This document shows, piece by piece, positions 1 to 8,998 of a DNA stretch of 64,000 nt. This DNA comes from Flagellimonas marinaquae (GTDB taxonomy: Bacteria > Bacteroidota > Bacteroidia > Flavobacteriales > Flavobacteriaceae), in the NCBI RefSeq assembly GCF_023716465.1, contig NZ_CP092415.1, positions 838,501 through 902,500 of the forward strand, given 5' to 3'. The translations under genes were made by a program, and so were the position numbers. Under the pieces are notes generated by a model. It was not told where the DNA came from. It ran no database searches and saw nothing but the letters and a program-made list of their open reading frames with translations. The first letter of the stretch is position 1, and the number at the start of each line of letters is the position of its first letter.

Positions 1-2150
1 AGGATATAAAAGTGGCCGTTGCCGCCGATATTCTAAGTTTGGTTATGCTGACCCCTCCCGGAGAATGGGGCGTAGATGCCGTGGTGGGAACTACACAACG
101 CTTTGGTATCCCCTTGGGTTACGGAGGACCGCACGCTGCTTTTTTTGCCACCAAAGAAGAATATAAGAGAAGTATCCCGGGCCGTATAATCGGTGTTACC
201 AAAGATACTGATGGTAACCGTGCCTTGCGTATGGCATTACAAACAAGGGAACAACATATTAAAAGGGACAAGGCCACCTCCAATATTTGTACCGCCCAAG
301 TACTATTGGCCGTAATGGCCGGGATGTACGCCGTTTATCACGGACCGGATGGATTAAAATACATCGCCGAAAAAGTACACGGCTATACTAAAAAATTGGC
401 CAAAAGTCTGGAAGCTTATGGGTTTGACCAAGTAAACTCTTCCTATTTTGACACTGTACAAGTAAAAGTCAAAAACACAAAGCGCCTTAAAGAGCTTGCC
501 GAGAAGAAAGGCATCAACCTATTTTATGTAGATGGGGAAACTGTGTCCGTTTCGATGAATGAATCCGTTTCGGAATCGGATTTGAACACATTGATATCTT
601 GTTTCCTTGAATCACACAATTTACAGGAAAAGTCTTTAAAAGACTTAGAATTGGACGATGCCATTCCGGCCGGTCTTCAAAGAAAAGCTCCATTTATGGA
701 GCATGAAGTCTTCAACTCCTATCATTCAGAAACCGAGTTGATGCGCTACATCAAAAAATTGGAGCGTAAGGATTTGGCACTGAACCACTCCATGATTTCC
801 TTGGGTAGCTGCACTATGAAGCTCAATGCTGCTTCGGAAATGCTACCATTAAGTTGGCCACAATGGGGCAATATCCATCCCTTTGTCCCACTGGATCAGG
901 CACAAGGCTATCAAGAAGTTCTTCAATCCTTGGAGGAACAACTGAACGTTATTACAGGTTTCGCTGCCACATCACTACAACCTAACTCGGGAGCCCAAGG
1001 TGAATATGCCGGCTTAATGGTCATACGCGCTTACCACGAATCTCGTGGCGAAGGACACCGTAATATCTGTATTATTCCGGCGTCTGCACATGGCACCAAC
1101 CCTGCTTCTGCCGTAATGGCCGGAATGAAAGTGGTGGTGACCAAAACAGATGACCAAGGAAATATTGATGTAACCGACTTGGAGGAAAAAGTGGTTAAAC
1201 ATGCCGAAAACCTTGCAGCCTTAATGGTAACCTACCCTTCCACCCATGGGGTTTTTGAATCATCCATAAAACAGATCACCAAACTGATACACGACCACGG
1301 TGGTCAAGTTTACATGGATGGTGCCAACATGAACGCTCAAGTAGGCTTGACCAATCCGGCCACCATAGGTGCAGATGTATGCCACTTAAACTTACACAAA
1401 ACATTTGCCATTCCACACGGTGGCGGTGGGCCCGGAGTTGGGCCAATTTGCGTAGCTGAACAATTAAAACCGTTCTTACCGTCCAATCCCGTGGTTAAAA
1501 CGGGTGGAAAAGATGCTATTACCGCCATATCCGCAGCTCCATGGGGCAGCTCATTGGTATGTTTGATTTCCTATGGGTATATTAAAATGTTGGGAGCCGA
1601 AGGTTTGACCAATGCTACTAAAGCTGCTATTTTGAATGCCAACTACATAAAGGACCGATTAAAAGGAAAATTCGATGTTCTTTATGCCGGTGAACGGGGC
1701 CGAGCTGCACATGAGATGATCGTGGATTGTCGTCCGTTTAAAGCCAATGGCATAGAAGTTACCGATATCGCAAAGCGATTGATAGACTATGGCTTCCATG
1801 CCCCAACGGTATCGTTCCCTGTAGCCGGCACTTTAATGATAGAGCCAACAGAAAGTGAAAGCCTGGCAGAACTCGATAAATTCTGCGACGCCATGCTTTC
1901 CATAAGGCAAGAGATCGATGAGGCCACAGCTGGAGAGCCCAACAACGTACTAAAAAATGCACCCCACACGCTTGGTATGCTAACCAACGATTCTTGGGAT
2001 TTTCCCTATTCCAGAGAAAAAGCCGCCTATCCGTTGACCTATGTTGCCGAAAATAAGTTTTGGCCTAGTATTAGAAGAACCGATGAAGCTTTTGGGGATC
2101 GTAATTTAATTTGTACCTGTGCACCGATTGAAGAATACATGGAGGCTTAA
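1..2150 (+). CDS. gcvP: Glycine dehydrogenase (decarboxylating), P protein, 5'-truncated by window edge
   Basis: This is the P protein of the glycine cleavage system, which decarboxylates glycine with pyridoxal phosphate and passes the aminomethyl group to the lipoyl arm of GcvH in the cytoplasm. The reading frame is already open at the left edge (first full codon at 3), so a GTG at 12 is internal and not the true start. About 716 residues are visible of the roughly 950 usual for a fused P protein, so about a quarter is missing. The PLP-lysine motif LNLHKTF is present, with the lysine codon at 1398-1400, followed by the glycine-rich PHGGGGPG loop. A hairpin terminator follows the stop. The family call is secure. 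Other gcv genes are not in the window. Confidence 0.96.
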   Translation, partial: DIKVAVAADILSLVMLTPPGEWGVDAVVGTTQRFGIPLGYGGPHAAFFATKEEYKRSIPGRIIGVTKDTDGNRALRMALQTREQHIKRDKATSNICTAQVLLAVMAGMYAVYHGPDGLKYIAEKVHGYTKKLAKSLEAYGFDQVNSSYFDTVQVKVKNTKRLKELAEKKGINLFYVDGETVSVSMNESVSESDLNTLISCFLESHNLQEKSLKDLELDDAIPAGLQRKAPFMEHEVFNSYHSETELMRYIKKLERKDLALNHSMISLGSCTMKLNAASEMLPLSWPQWGNIHPFVPLDQAQGYQEVLQSLEEQLNVITGFAATSLQPNSGAQGEYAGLMVIRAYHESRGEGHRNICIIPASAHGTNPASAVMAGMKVVVTKTDDQGNIDVTDLEEKVVKHAENLAALMVTYPSTHGVFESSIKQITKLIHDHGGQVYMDGANMNAQVGLTNPATIGADVCHLNLHKTFAIPHGGGGPGVGPICVAEQLKPFLPSNPVVKTGGKDAITAISAAPWGSSLVCLISYGYIKMLGAEGLTNATKAAILNANYIKDRLKGKFDVLYAGERGRAAHEMIVDCRPFKANGIEVTDIAKRLIDYGFHAPTVSFPVAGTLMIEPTESESLAELDKFCDAMLSIRQEIDEATAGEPNNVLKNAPHTLGMLTNDSWDFPYSREKAAYPLTYVAENKFWPSIRRTDEAFGDRNLICTCAPIEEYMEA

Positions 2151-2174
2151 AAACCTCGATGAGCATTGATGTAT

Positions 2175-2208
2175 AGCCCTGAAGACGTTATTCCTTCAGG
2201 GCTTTTTT
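2175..2208 (+). terminator. Rho-independent terminator after gcvP
   Basis: The arms AGCCCTGAAG and CTTCAGGGCT pair perfectly around a short loop and are followed by six T residues, starting 25 bases after the gcvP stop codon. This ends the gcvP transcript and separates it from the ketosynthase gene. Confidence 0.85.
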
Positions 2209-2249
2209 GATTCCAATAAAGTTCCAGAACGGGACTGGGCATTGTAAGA

Positions 2250-2271
2250 TTTATTATGCATGCATAATAAA
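2250..2271. promoter_or_regulatory. Perfect 22-bp palindrome, candidate operator
   Basis: Eleven bases (half-site TTTATTATGCA) are followed directly by their exact reverse complement, with no spacer. It lies 40 bp upstream of the FabH-like gene and downstream of the gcvP terminator, where an operator for a dimeric regulator would be expected. It has no T-tract. The operator role is inferred from symmetry and position only. Confidence 0.45.
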
Positions 2272-2311
2272 AAACATACAATGATGTATCTTAGATTAAA
2301 TTATCCTCAGC

Positions 2312-3370
2312 ATGAAAATAGGCATATCCGGAACAGGAAGTTACATCCCCTCCATCATTACTACAAACGAAGCATTTTTGGAACATGCATTTTTAGAAAC
2401 GGACGGTTCTAAATTTGAACAGCCCAATACGGTTATCGTAGAAAAATTCAAGGCCATAACCGGAATTAAGGCAAGGCGTTATGCAAAACCGGAATTAAAA
2501 ACCTCCGATATTGGTTTTTTGGCCGCAGAAAAAGCGGTCCAAAATGCAGGAATCGACAAGGAAGAACTGGACTACATTATTTTTGCCCATAATTTTGGAG
2601 ATCTTACTGCTGGCAAGACCCAAAGTGATATGTTGCCAAGCTTGGCTTCGAGGGTAAAACATCTTTTACGCATTAAAAACCCCAAATGTGTTGCCTACGA
2701 TCTTATTTATGGTTGTCCCGGTTGGGTTGAAGGAATAATTCAGGCAACCGCCTTCATCAAAAGTGGAATGGCCAAAAAATGTTTGGTTATTGGGGGCGAA
2801 ACGCTTTCCAGGGTTATCGATCCACACGACCGCGACAGCATGATCTTTGCCGATGGTGCAGGAGCCGCCATTCTTGAAGCCGATGCTCCTTCGGGGGAAA
2901 TTCTTGCCCACGCATCGGAAACATATGCCAATGAGGAGGCTTACTACCTAAATTTTGACAAGTCCAACAATCCAGAGCAGAACCAGAACACCAGGTTTAT
3001 AAAAATGCAAGGGCGTAAAATTTACGAATTTGGCTGCATCAATGTACCCAAGGCTATGGCCGAATGTCTGGAAAAGAGCGGCATGGATATTGACAACGTA
3101 AAAAAAATCTTCATCCATCAGGCCAACGAAAAAATGGACGAAGCCATAATTAAGCGCTTTTACAAAAGCTATGGCAAAGGTGTTCCAGAGAATATTATGC
3201 CCATGAGCATTCACGAATTGGGAAACAGTTCCGTGGCCACCATTCCCACTTTATACGACATGGTCCTTCAGGGCAATCTCCCAGGGCATGATCTACAAAA
3301 AGGGGATGTTATCATGTTTGCCGGTGTTGGTGCCGGAATGAACATCAATGCCATTGTTTATCGGTATTGA
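2312..3370 (+). CDS. 3-oxoacyl-ACP synthase III family protein (FabH-like ketosynthase)
   Basis: A KAS III-type condensing enzyme, which would join an acyl-CoA starter to malonyl-ACP or make a related carbon-carbon bond in the cytoplasm. The full thiolase-fold catalytic triad is visible: Cys135 in YGCPGW, His269 in FIHQAN and Asn305 in ELGNSS. The length of 352 residues is slightly above typical FabH (about 320-335). An insertion around residues 95-125 and the lack of neighbouring fatty-acid genes suggest a specialised paralogue, not the housekeeping FabH. It stands alone behind the gcvP terminator and a perfect palindrome, so it may be separately controlled. The superfamily is certain. The physiological substrate cannot be told from the sequence. 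Confidence 0.88.
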   Translation: MKIGISGTGSYIPSIITTNEAFLEHAFLETDGSKFEQPNTVIVEKFKAITGIKARRYAKPELKTSDIGFLAAEKAVQNAGIDKEELDYIIFAHNFGDLTAGKTQSDMLPSLASRVKHLLRIKNPKCVAYDLIYGCPGWVEGIIQATAFIKSGMAKKCLVIGGETLSRVIDPHDRDSMIFADGAGAAILEADAPSGEILAHASETYANEEAYYLNFDKSNNPEQNQNTRFIKMQGRKIYEFGCINVPKAMAECLEKSGMDIDNVKKIFIHQANEKMDEAIIKRFYKSYGKGVPENIMPMSIHELGNSSVATIPTLYDMVLQGNLPGHDLQKGDVIMFAGVGAGMNINAIVYRY

Positions 3371-3440
3371 TCTCATCACAAAATCGATCTAACGTAAAAG
3401 TAATTTGGGAATTGTTATTTGTTTTTTGGAATTTTAGCCC

Positions 3441-3962
3441 ATGTACGAAAACAACTTTCCCAATAAACGTTACAGGCATACCCTCGAGTTTTTGCAAAAA
3501 CACGTTGACCCTGCCGAATCAATTTTAGACCTGGGGGTGGATAATCCTTTTTCGGAGATAATGAGGGCCAACGGGTTTCAGGTGGAAAATACAAAAGGTG
3601 AAGATTTGGATGTGGACTTCAGCCGGGTTGTCCAATCGGATGCGGATGCAGTGACCGCTTTTGAAATATTTGAACATTTAGTGGCTCCTTTTAATGTTCT
3701 AAGGGAAATCAAAGCCAAAAAATTGATTGCAAGCATACCCATGCGATTATGGTTCTCCCCTGCGTATCGCAGTAAAACCGACCCATGGGACAGGCATTAT
3801 CATGAGTTTGAAGATTGGCAGTTTGATTGGCTGTTGGAAAAATCGGGTTGGCACATTAAAGACGCTGCCAAATGGACAAACCCTACCAAAAAAATTGGGA
3901 TTAGACCGATTCTTAGATACTTCACCGACCGATACTATATTGTGTACGCCGAAAGACCTTAA
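3441..3962 (+). CDS. Class I SAM-dependent methyltransferase-like protein
   Basis: A 173-residue protein with a degenerate SAM-binding motif I (ILDLGVDNP, residues 28-36) followed by an acidic stretch and a FEIFEHL segment typical of the region around motif III/IV in type-11 methyltransferases. Motif I lacks the usual GxGxG, so activity is uncertain. The gene precedes a family 2 glycosyltransferase by 40 bp on the same strand, suggesting that the two act together on a surface glycan or lipid. The start is the ATG at 3441; no strong ribosome-binding site is visible. The acceptor is unknown. Confidence 0.7.
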   Translation: MYENNFPNKRYRHTLEFLQKHVDPAESILDLGVDNPFSEIMRANGFQVENTKGEDLDVDFSRVVQSDADAVTAFEIFEHLVAPFNVLREIKAKKLIASIPMRLWFSPAYRSKTDPWDRHYHEFEDWQFDWLLEKSGWHIKDAAKWTNPTKKIGIRPILRYFTDRYYIVYAERP

Positions 3963-4002
3963 TGCAACTTGGGATTATACCCACGATTATAGAACATAGC
4001 CC

Positions 4003-4845
4003 ATGAGAATAAGCATTGTTGTTCCCGCCCATAATGAGGCTGCCCATTTAAAAGAGTGCTTAAACTCATTTATAAAGCAGACCTGTTTGCCCAATGAGCT
4101 CATTGTGGTGGACGATAATTCTACGGACGATACGTTCTTGATAGCCCAAGGTTTTGCCCAACAGCATAACTGGATAAAAGTAGTAAAGCGTTTTTCTTCG
4201 GATGAACATATCCCCGGGAAAAAGGTTGTGGACACTTTTAATTTTGGTTTGGAACATGCTTCGGAATATGACCTCATTGGCAAATTTGATGCAGATATTG
4301 TTCTCCCGAACAATTATTTTGAAGTCATTGTGAATCAATTTCAGGCCAATTGGAAACTAGGAATGTGCTCAGGACTCCTTTTTATCAAAAAAGGACACAA
4401 ATGGGTCTATGAGAACATCGCGGACAAAAGCCATATCCGAGGACCGATCAAACTCTATCACAAAGCCTGCTTTAACAAAATAGGAGGCTTACGAGCGGGT
4501 ATAGGCTGGGACACAGTGGATATTCTTTTGGCCAAATTTCACGATTTTGAAACCTTGACACTTCCCGATCTTCTGGTAAAACACCTACGCCCTACCGGTC
4601 ATGGATATTCTTCCAAAAACTACAGAGCCAAAGGTATTGCCATGTACAAAATGCGATACGGTCTTGTGCTTACCAAAATTGCCGCCTTAAAAATGGCATG
4701 GCAAGCTAAAAGTCCATCGTTGTATTTATTCGCAATATTGGGTTTTATACAATCCTATTTAGGACAAACGTCCAAATATGTGACCAAGAAAGAAGGCAAG
4801 TTCATTCGAAAATATCGTTGGAAAGGAATCAAATCCAAAATTTGA
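4003..4845 (+). CDS. Glycosyltransferase family 2 protein
   Basis: A 280-residue GT-A fold glycosyltransferase. The N-terminus carries the nucleotide-sugar signature ISIVVPAHNE, then VVDDNSTDD (residues 35-43), and the metal-binding DxD appears as DAD at residues 96-98. The C-terminus has a moderately hydrophobic stretch around residues 225-250 (LYLFAILGFIQSYLG) that could associate with the membrane. It probably adds a sugar to a cell-surface polysaccharide or lipid carrier. It forms a likely two-gene unit with the methyltransferase upstream. The family call is secure, but donor and acceptor are not predictable. Confidence 0.88.
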   Translation: MRISIVVPAHNEAAHLKECLNSFIKQTCLPNELIVVDDNSTDDTFLIAQGFAQQHNWIKVVKRFSSDEHIPGKKVVDTFNFGLEHASEYDLIGKFDADIVLPNNYFEVIVNQFQANWKLGMCSGLLFIKKGHKWVYENIADKSHIRGPIKLYHKACFNKIGGLRAGIGWDTVDILLAKFHDFETLTLPDLLVKHLRPTGHGYSSKNYRAKGIAMYKMRYGLVLTKIAALKMAWQAKSPSLYLFAILGFIQSYLGQTSKYVTKKEGKFIRKYRWKGIKSKI

Positions 4846-5166
4846 ATTCATTATATCCTTATAAAAACAACATAACCAGCCATTAAAAATCATGAGTTAA
4901 GACCTAAAAGTCATTCTTAAAAGTAGGGCTTAACTCTAAACACATGGTGTACCTTACCTTTATTATACATCTGTTGATTGACAAAAAATCAATTCCTTCC
5001 TAGCTTTCCTCAATTGAAAACCCTGTTTCATCAATTAGCACAACTAAGCTACTTAAAGTAAAACTATATTTGCGGAGTAACCTATTGGAAATGAATTCAA
5101 CAGAGAGTTTACTTGTTTAAAAACAATTTAAATCTCTCATTATAAACCTTACTAATTAGTGCTAAA
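4846..5166. other. 321-bp AT-rich intergenic region
   Basis: No gene-length frame or strong hairpin is seen. A TATATTTG box at 5065-5072 matches the flavobacterial -7 consensus TAnnTTTG and lies about 95 bp before the next gene, but no TTG is found at the right distance upstream. The base composition is visibly more AT-rich than in the flanking glycosyltransferase gene. Confidence 0.4.
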
Positions 5167-5658
5167 ATGCCCCAAAATTCAACTAAAAAATACTCCAAAC
5201 TTATGATAGCATCTTTTATTTTCTTGGTAATTGTATTTTCTTTATTGTCTTTGGGTGCAATATTTATCACAGCATATGGCAATGCTTGGAGCCCTTGGTC
5301 GCAAAGTACCTTGGAAACCATATGGACTGCAAAAGGATTTATTCTTACCACAACTCTTTCTTTGATTGCTCTAATTGGCTTTATTCAAGACAAAAAGTAC
5401 GGGATTCTCTGTGGTCTTTCCATTAGTTTTATAATTATACTAGGAATTATTGCCATCTTTATTTTCGGTTTAAATGGCCCCATTAACAATATCTTTTTGT
5501 TTAGTTCCATCTTAGTGCTCCTCATAGGCTTTTTAGTCCTGTATGGCATTTTTCAAATGGAAGGAATAAAAAACTTAAGCATATATGATTATTTGATCAT
5601 CTGTTGTTTAACCGTTACAACACTCCTATGTTTCCCCTCCTTTTTTTATGACAACTAG
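5167..5658 (+). CDS. Hypothetical integral membrane protein, five predicted helices
   Basis: A 163-residue protein I do not recognise. It is almost entirely hydrophobic, with five likely membrane helices at about residues 12-36, 57-73, 79-101, 108-130 and 140-160, a short basic N-terminus (KKYSK) and a brief loop with tryptophans (WSPWSQS) around residues 41-46. No catalytic motif is visible. It is a single gene in an AT-rich pocket between a glycosyltransferase and a convergent phosphatase gene, and could be a strain-specific acquisition. Its coding status rests on the long hydrophobic open frame; no homology was tested. Confidence 0.6.
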   Translation: MPQNSTKKYSKLMIASFIFLVIVFSLLSLGAIFITAYGNAWSPWSQSTLETIWTAKGFILTTTLSLIALIGFIQDKKYGILCGLSISFIIILGIIAIFIFGLNGPINNIFLFSSILVLLIGFLVLYGIFQMEGIKNLSIYDYLIICCLTVTTLLCFPSFFYDN

Positions 5659-5682
5659 AGAACTAAAATCAACACAATTAGA

Positions 5683-7353
5683 TTACTCCAAAACCTCTCC
5701 AATGGGTCGCCCCGTGGTTCCGCTAGGGAAAGCAACGCCTAATAGAGCAGCAATTGTGGGCGCAATATCCGGGATTTCCGTACGGTTTACCGTACTCCCT
5801 TGTTTTATACCTTTCCCATAAAGCAATAAGGGCACATGTGTATCATATATTTGCGGTGAACCATGGGTGGAACCGGTTCTATTGTAAGATATATAACCCA
5901 CTTCTGGCACCAAAAGAACATCACCTGAGCGTTTTTGGTTGTATCCGTTCTGTAGTATATATGGAATTCCCTCTACGTACTCGTTTTGCCACATTTGGTA
6001 TCCGGTGTACACTTGACCAATCCCTGCATAGGACAACATTTCCATGGCAATATCTTTTTGTGCTTGCTCTACATCGATGTCCAGATTGGTCAAAATCTTA
6101 TGATCCAAAAAAACCTGATAATTGCTAATGTTTTTTACAACATCCGTTGTGCCATATTTATACTGAAGAAACTCGTTGAATTGGGCTTTCATACCTTGCA
6201 TATCCAAATACCCGGATGGAATGTTCGAATCCATTAAATAAGAAGGAACATGGATTGCAGCATGATCGGCTGTCAAAAAAACCGTGTACTCACCTTTACC
6301 CACCTTGTTGTCCAATTCAGATAGAATACGCTCTAAATCTCTATCCAATCTAATGTAGGTATCTTCTATTTCTTTGGAATTTACCCCAAAAAAATGACCT
6401 ACATAGTCGGTACTGGAAAAGCTAATGGCCAAGAAATCGGTTATAGAGTCCACTCCCAAAGCTTCGCCTTCCAAAGCCGCCAGTGCAAAATCTGCCGTAA
6501 TACTGTTTCCAAAAGGACTTCTTCTCAATAAATCAAACTGACCGTTGTCTTCCCAAATTGCAGGAAGGTCATGTGGAAAAGCATTGGTAGTCTCCCCTTT
6601 TTGCAATCCTTCATAATTATTGACATCCAATCCGCTCTCAACGTAAGTTTCTATAGGTTTTAGGGTAGTCCAGGGCTTTTTGTACTCTTCAACCTTATCC
6701 GAAGCATTAAAATCCAAGACCCATTGCGGCAACTCCTCCATATAATAGGAGCTACTGATCCAGTTACCGGTTGCTCCACCTTCAAACCAATAGGCCGCAT
6801 TGGCGGCATGTCCCGCTGGCAACACTGCACCTCTGTCCTTAACGGCAACACCAATTACCTTTCCCCGCATTTGTGTGTGCAATCGCAATTGATCGGTTAT
6901 GGTTGAGGTCAACATTCTATGCGGGGACATTTTCCCTGCACCCGAAGTGGTTCCTACAGAAGTATAGGCATCGTCACCGGCGCAGTACACATCCTCACCC
7001 GTTGTTTTATCGAACCAATCGTTCCCGATAATACCGTGCATGGCAGGTGTAGTTCCCGTGTACACCGAAGCATGTCCTGGTCCGGTGCTGGTTGGCGCAT
7101 AATTAAAATGATTGTTCTTGCAATTAAAACCTTCGTTAACCAATCGTTTAAAACCGCCTTCGCCATACTGATCCCAAAAGCGGGTCAAATAATCGTACCG
7201 CATTTGATCGACCACAATACCCACTACCAATTTTGGCGATTGGGCAATAACTTTGGGCTTTTCTTCCACAACATTCTTTTTTCTGCGTTGGCCGTAAGTA
7301 AGGCCGATAGTACAGAATGCTAAAACAGAAACGATAAGGTTGGTTGTTCTCAT
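5683..7353 (-). CDS. pafA: Secreted alkaline phosphatase family protein, PafA-like
   Basis: A 556-residue exported phosphomonoesterase that would release phosphate from organic phosphate esters in the periplasm or outside. A signal peptide spans residues 1-21 (cleavage near TYG-Q). Metal ligands are visible as Asp49 (VVDQMRYD), STDYVGHFFG, TADHAA and the late GSTHG. The nucleophile is probably Thr90 in TSTGPGH. Asn111 (GND) and Lys172/Arg174 in VKDRG match the positions that distinguish PafA monoesterases from nucleotide pyrophosphatases. PafA of Flavobacteriia is known to act independently of phosphate supply. The gene stands alone, divergent from the mlaE-like gene. The superfamily is certain; the PafA assignment rests on the K-x-R and Asn pattern recalled from the family. 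Confidence 0.87.
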   Translation of the reverse strand: MRTTNLIVSVLAFCTIGLTYGQRRKKNVVEEKPKVIAQSPKLVVGIVVDQMRYDYLTRFWDQYGEGGFKRLVNEGFNCKNNHFNYAPTSTGPGHASVYTGTTPAMHGIIGNDWFDKTTGEDVYCAGDDAYTSVGTTSGAGKMSPHRMLTSTITDQLRLHTQMRGKVIGVAVKDRGAVLPAGHAANAAYWFEGGATGNWISSSYYMEELPQWVLDFNASDKVEEYKKPWTTLKPIETYVESGLDVNNYEGLQKGETTNAFPHDLPAIWEDNGQFDLLRRSPFGNSITADFALAALEGEALGVDSITDFLAISFSSTDYVGHFFGVNSKEIEDTYIRLDRDLERILSELDNKVGKGEYTVFLTADHAAIHVPSYLMDSNIPSGYLDMQGMKAQFNEFLQYKYGTTDVVKNISNYQVFLDHKILTNLDIDVEQAQKDIAMEMLSYAGIGQVYTGYQMWQNEYVEGIPYILQNGYNQKRSGDVLLVPEVGYISYNRTGSTHGSPQIYDTHVPLLLYGKGIKQGSTVNRTEIPDIAPTIAALLGVAFPSGTTGRPIGEVLE

Positions 7354-7470
7354 GATTGGTATTTATTCAGAATTTGGGCAAAACTATAGATTTCTCCCTT
7401 TTAAAAATTTAAATCAAGGTTAAATGCTTAACAATATTCTTATTTTTATCAACTCAAGTCCATAAAACGC

Positions 7471-8208
7471 ATGAAATACCTAGAAGCGATTGGAAAATAC
7501 TTCATCATGATTTGGGAAGTATTTAAAAAACCTACCAAGTGGCGCATAATGAAGACCTTGATCCTCAAGGAAATCGACGAGCTAATTTTTGGTGCTATGG
7601 GCATCATCATATTTATATCTTTTTTTATCGGGGGCGTGGTCACTATCCAAACTGCACTGAACTTGAACAATCCCCTTCTGCCAAAAAGTCTGATCGGGTT
7701 TGCAACGAGGCAATCGGTCATCTTGGAATTTGCCCCTACTTTCACCTCCATCATCATGGCAGGAAAAGTGGGTTCGTACATTACATCCAGTATTGGTACC
7801 ATGCGGGTAACCGAGCAGATAGACGCTCTTGAGGTTATGGGAATCAACTCGTTGAACTACCTTGTTTTCCCCAAGATAATAGCAACCATGATGTACCCTT
7901 TTGCAGTGGCTATTTCCATGTTTGTCGGTATTTTGGGCGGATGGGTCGCGGCCGTATTTGGTGGTTTTGCACCCAGCGGTGATTTTATACAAGGGCTACA
8001 AATGGATTTTGATTCTTACCATGTTACCTATGCCTTTATAAAATCGATCGTGTTCGCCTTTGTGATCGCCACAGTGCCATCTTACCACGGTTTTTACATG
8101 AAAGGTGGTGCCTTGGAAGTTGGAAAGGCTAGCACCACATCCTTTGTTTGGACCAGTGTGGTGATCATTATATCGAACTATGTTCTAACTCAATTGTTAC
8201 TGGGCTGA
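7471..8208 (+). CDS. MlaE-family ABC transporter permease
   Basis: The 245-residue inner-membrane permease of an MCE-type phospholipid transporter. Several hydrophobic helices are evident, and the conserved family core (GSYITSSIGTMRVTEQIDALE) lies at about residues 98-118. In the Mla system the permease, with MlaF, MlaD and MlaB, moves phospholipids between the inner and outer membranes to keep outer-membrane asymmetry. The stop codon overlaps the start of the ATPase gene (TGATG), so the two are translationally coupled. MCE substrate-binding protein genes are not in this window. In Bacteroidota they are often encoded just downstream or elsewhere; here the next gene is convergent. Confidence 0.93.
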   Translation: MKYLEAIGKYFIMIWEVFKKPTKWRIMKTLILKEIDELIFGAMGIIIFISFFIGGVVTIQTALNLNNPLLPKSLIGFATRQSVILEFAPTFTSIIMAGKVGSYITSSIGTMRVTEQIDALEVMGINSLNYLVFPKIIATMMYPFAVAISMFVGILGGWVAAVFGGFAPSGDFIQGLQMDFDSYHVTYAFIKSIVFAFVIATVPSYHGFYMKGGALEVGKASTTSFVWTSVVIIISNYVLTQLLLG

Positions 8209-8975
8209 TGATACAAGTAGAAAACATTCATAAATCGTTCGGGGGCAACCACGTTCTTAAAGGAATCTCCACCGAGTTCGAAACAGGAAAAACAAACTTG
8301 ATCATTGGGCAAAGTGGCTCGGGAAAAACAGTTTTTATAAAATGTTTACTTGGTCTATTTGAGCCCGATGAAGGGCAAATTTGCTACAATGGGCAATACT
8401 ACTCCGAACTATCTACCAAAGAACGGCGAAACTTGCGCCAAGAAATGGGCATGGTTTTTCAAGGCAGTGCCCTTTTTGATTCGATGACAGTAGAGGGCAA
8501 TGTTATGTTTCCCTTGGATATGTTCACCAACCAATCACAGTCGGAAAAGCAAGACAGGGTAGATTTTGTCCTGAAACGCGTCAACTTGATCGATGCCCAT
8601 AAAAGATATCCCGCCGAAATTTCCGGTGGAATGCAAAAAAGGGTGGCCATTGCCAGGGCGATCGTGATGAATCCAAAATATTTGTTTTGCGATGAACCAA
8701 ATTCCGGTCTCGACCCAAAAACGGCCATTTTAATCGATAACCTGATTCAAGAAATTACCCAAGAATACAATATTACCACGGTGATAAACACCCACGATAT
8801 GAACTCGGTTATGGAAATTGGGGAAAAAATCATTTTTTTAAAGAATGGAATCAAAGAATGGGAAGGCACCAATAAAGAAATCTTTAAAACCGACAACCAA
8901 TCCGTTACCGATTTTGTCTATTCCTCCGAGCTTTTCAAAAAAGTAAGACAAATGTATATCGAAGAACGGAATTGA
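8208..8975 (+). CDS. MlaF-like ABC transporter ATP-binding protein
   Basis: A 255-residue ATPase that powers the MlaE-family permease. It carries Walker A (GQSGSGKT, residues 34-41), the signature SGGMQKR and Walker B ending in CDEPNSGLDP. The asparagine in place of the more common threonine in DEP-N-SGLDP is typical of this subfamily. I place the start at the ATG at 8208, which overlaps the permease stop, and not at a longer in-frame start at 8148. The extra 20 residues lie inside the permease coding region and show no family similarity. Together with 7471-8208 it forms a two-gene operon. Confidence 0.94.
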   Translation: MIQVENIHKSFGGNHVLKGISTEFETGKTNLIIGQSGSGKTVFIKCLLGLFEPDEGQICYNGQYYSELSTKERRNLRQEMGMVFQGSALFDSMTVEGNVMFPLDMFTNQSQSEKQDRVDFVLKRVNLIDAHKRYPAEISGGMQKRVAIARAIVMNPKYLFCDEPNSGLDPKTAILIDNLIQEITQEYNITTVINTHDMNSVMEIGEKIIFLKNGIKEWEGTNKEIFKTDNQSVTDFVYSSELFKKVRQMYIEERN

Positions 8976-8998
8976 TTCCAACTTCAAACATCGGACAT

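Noticed and set aside
8148..8207. Longer start for the MlaF-like ATPase
   Set aside because: The extra 20 residues lie inside the permease coding region; the ATG at 8208 overlapping the permease stop gives the standard family N-terminus.
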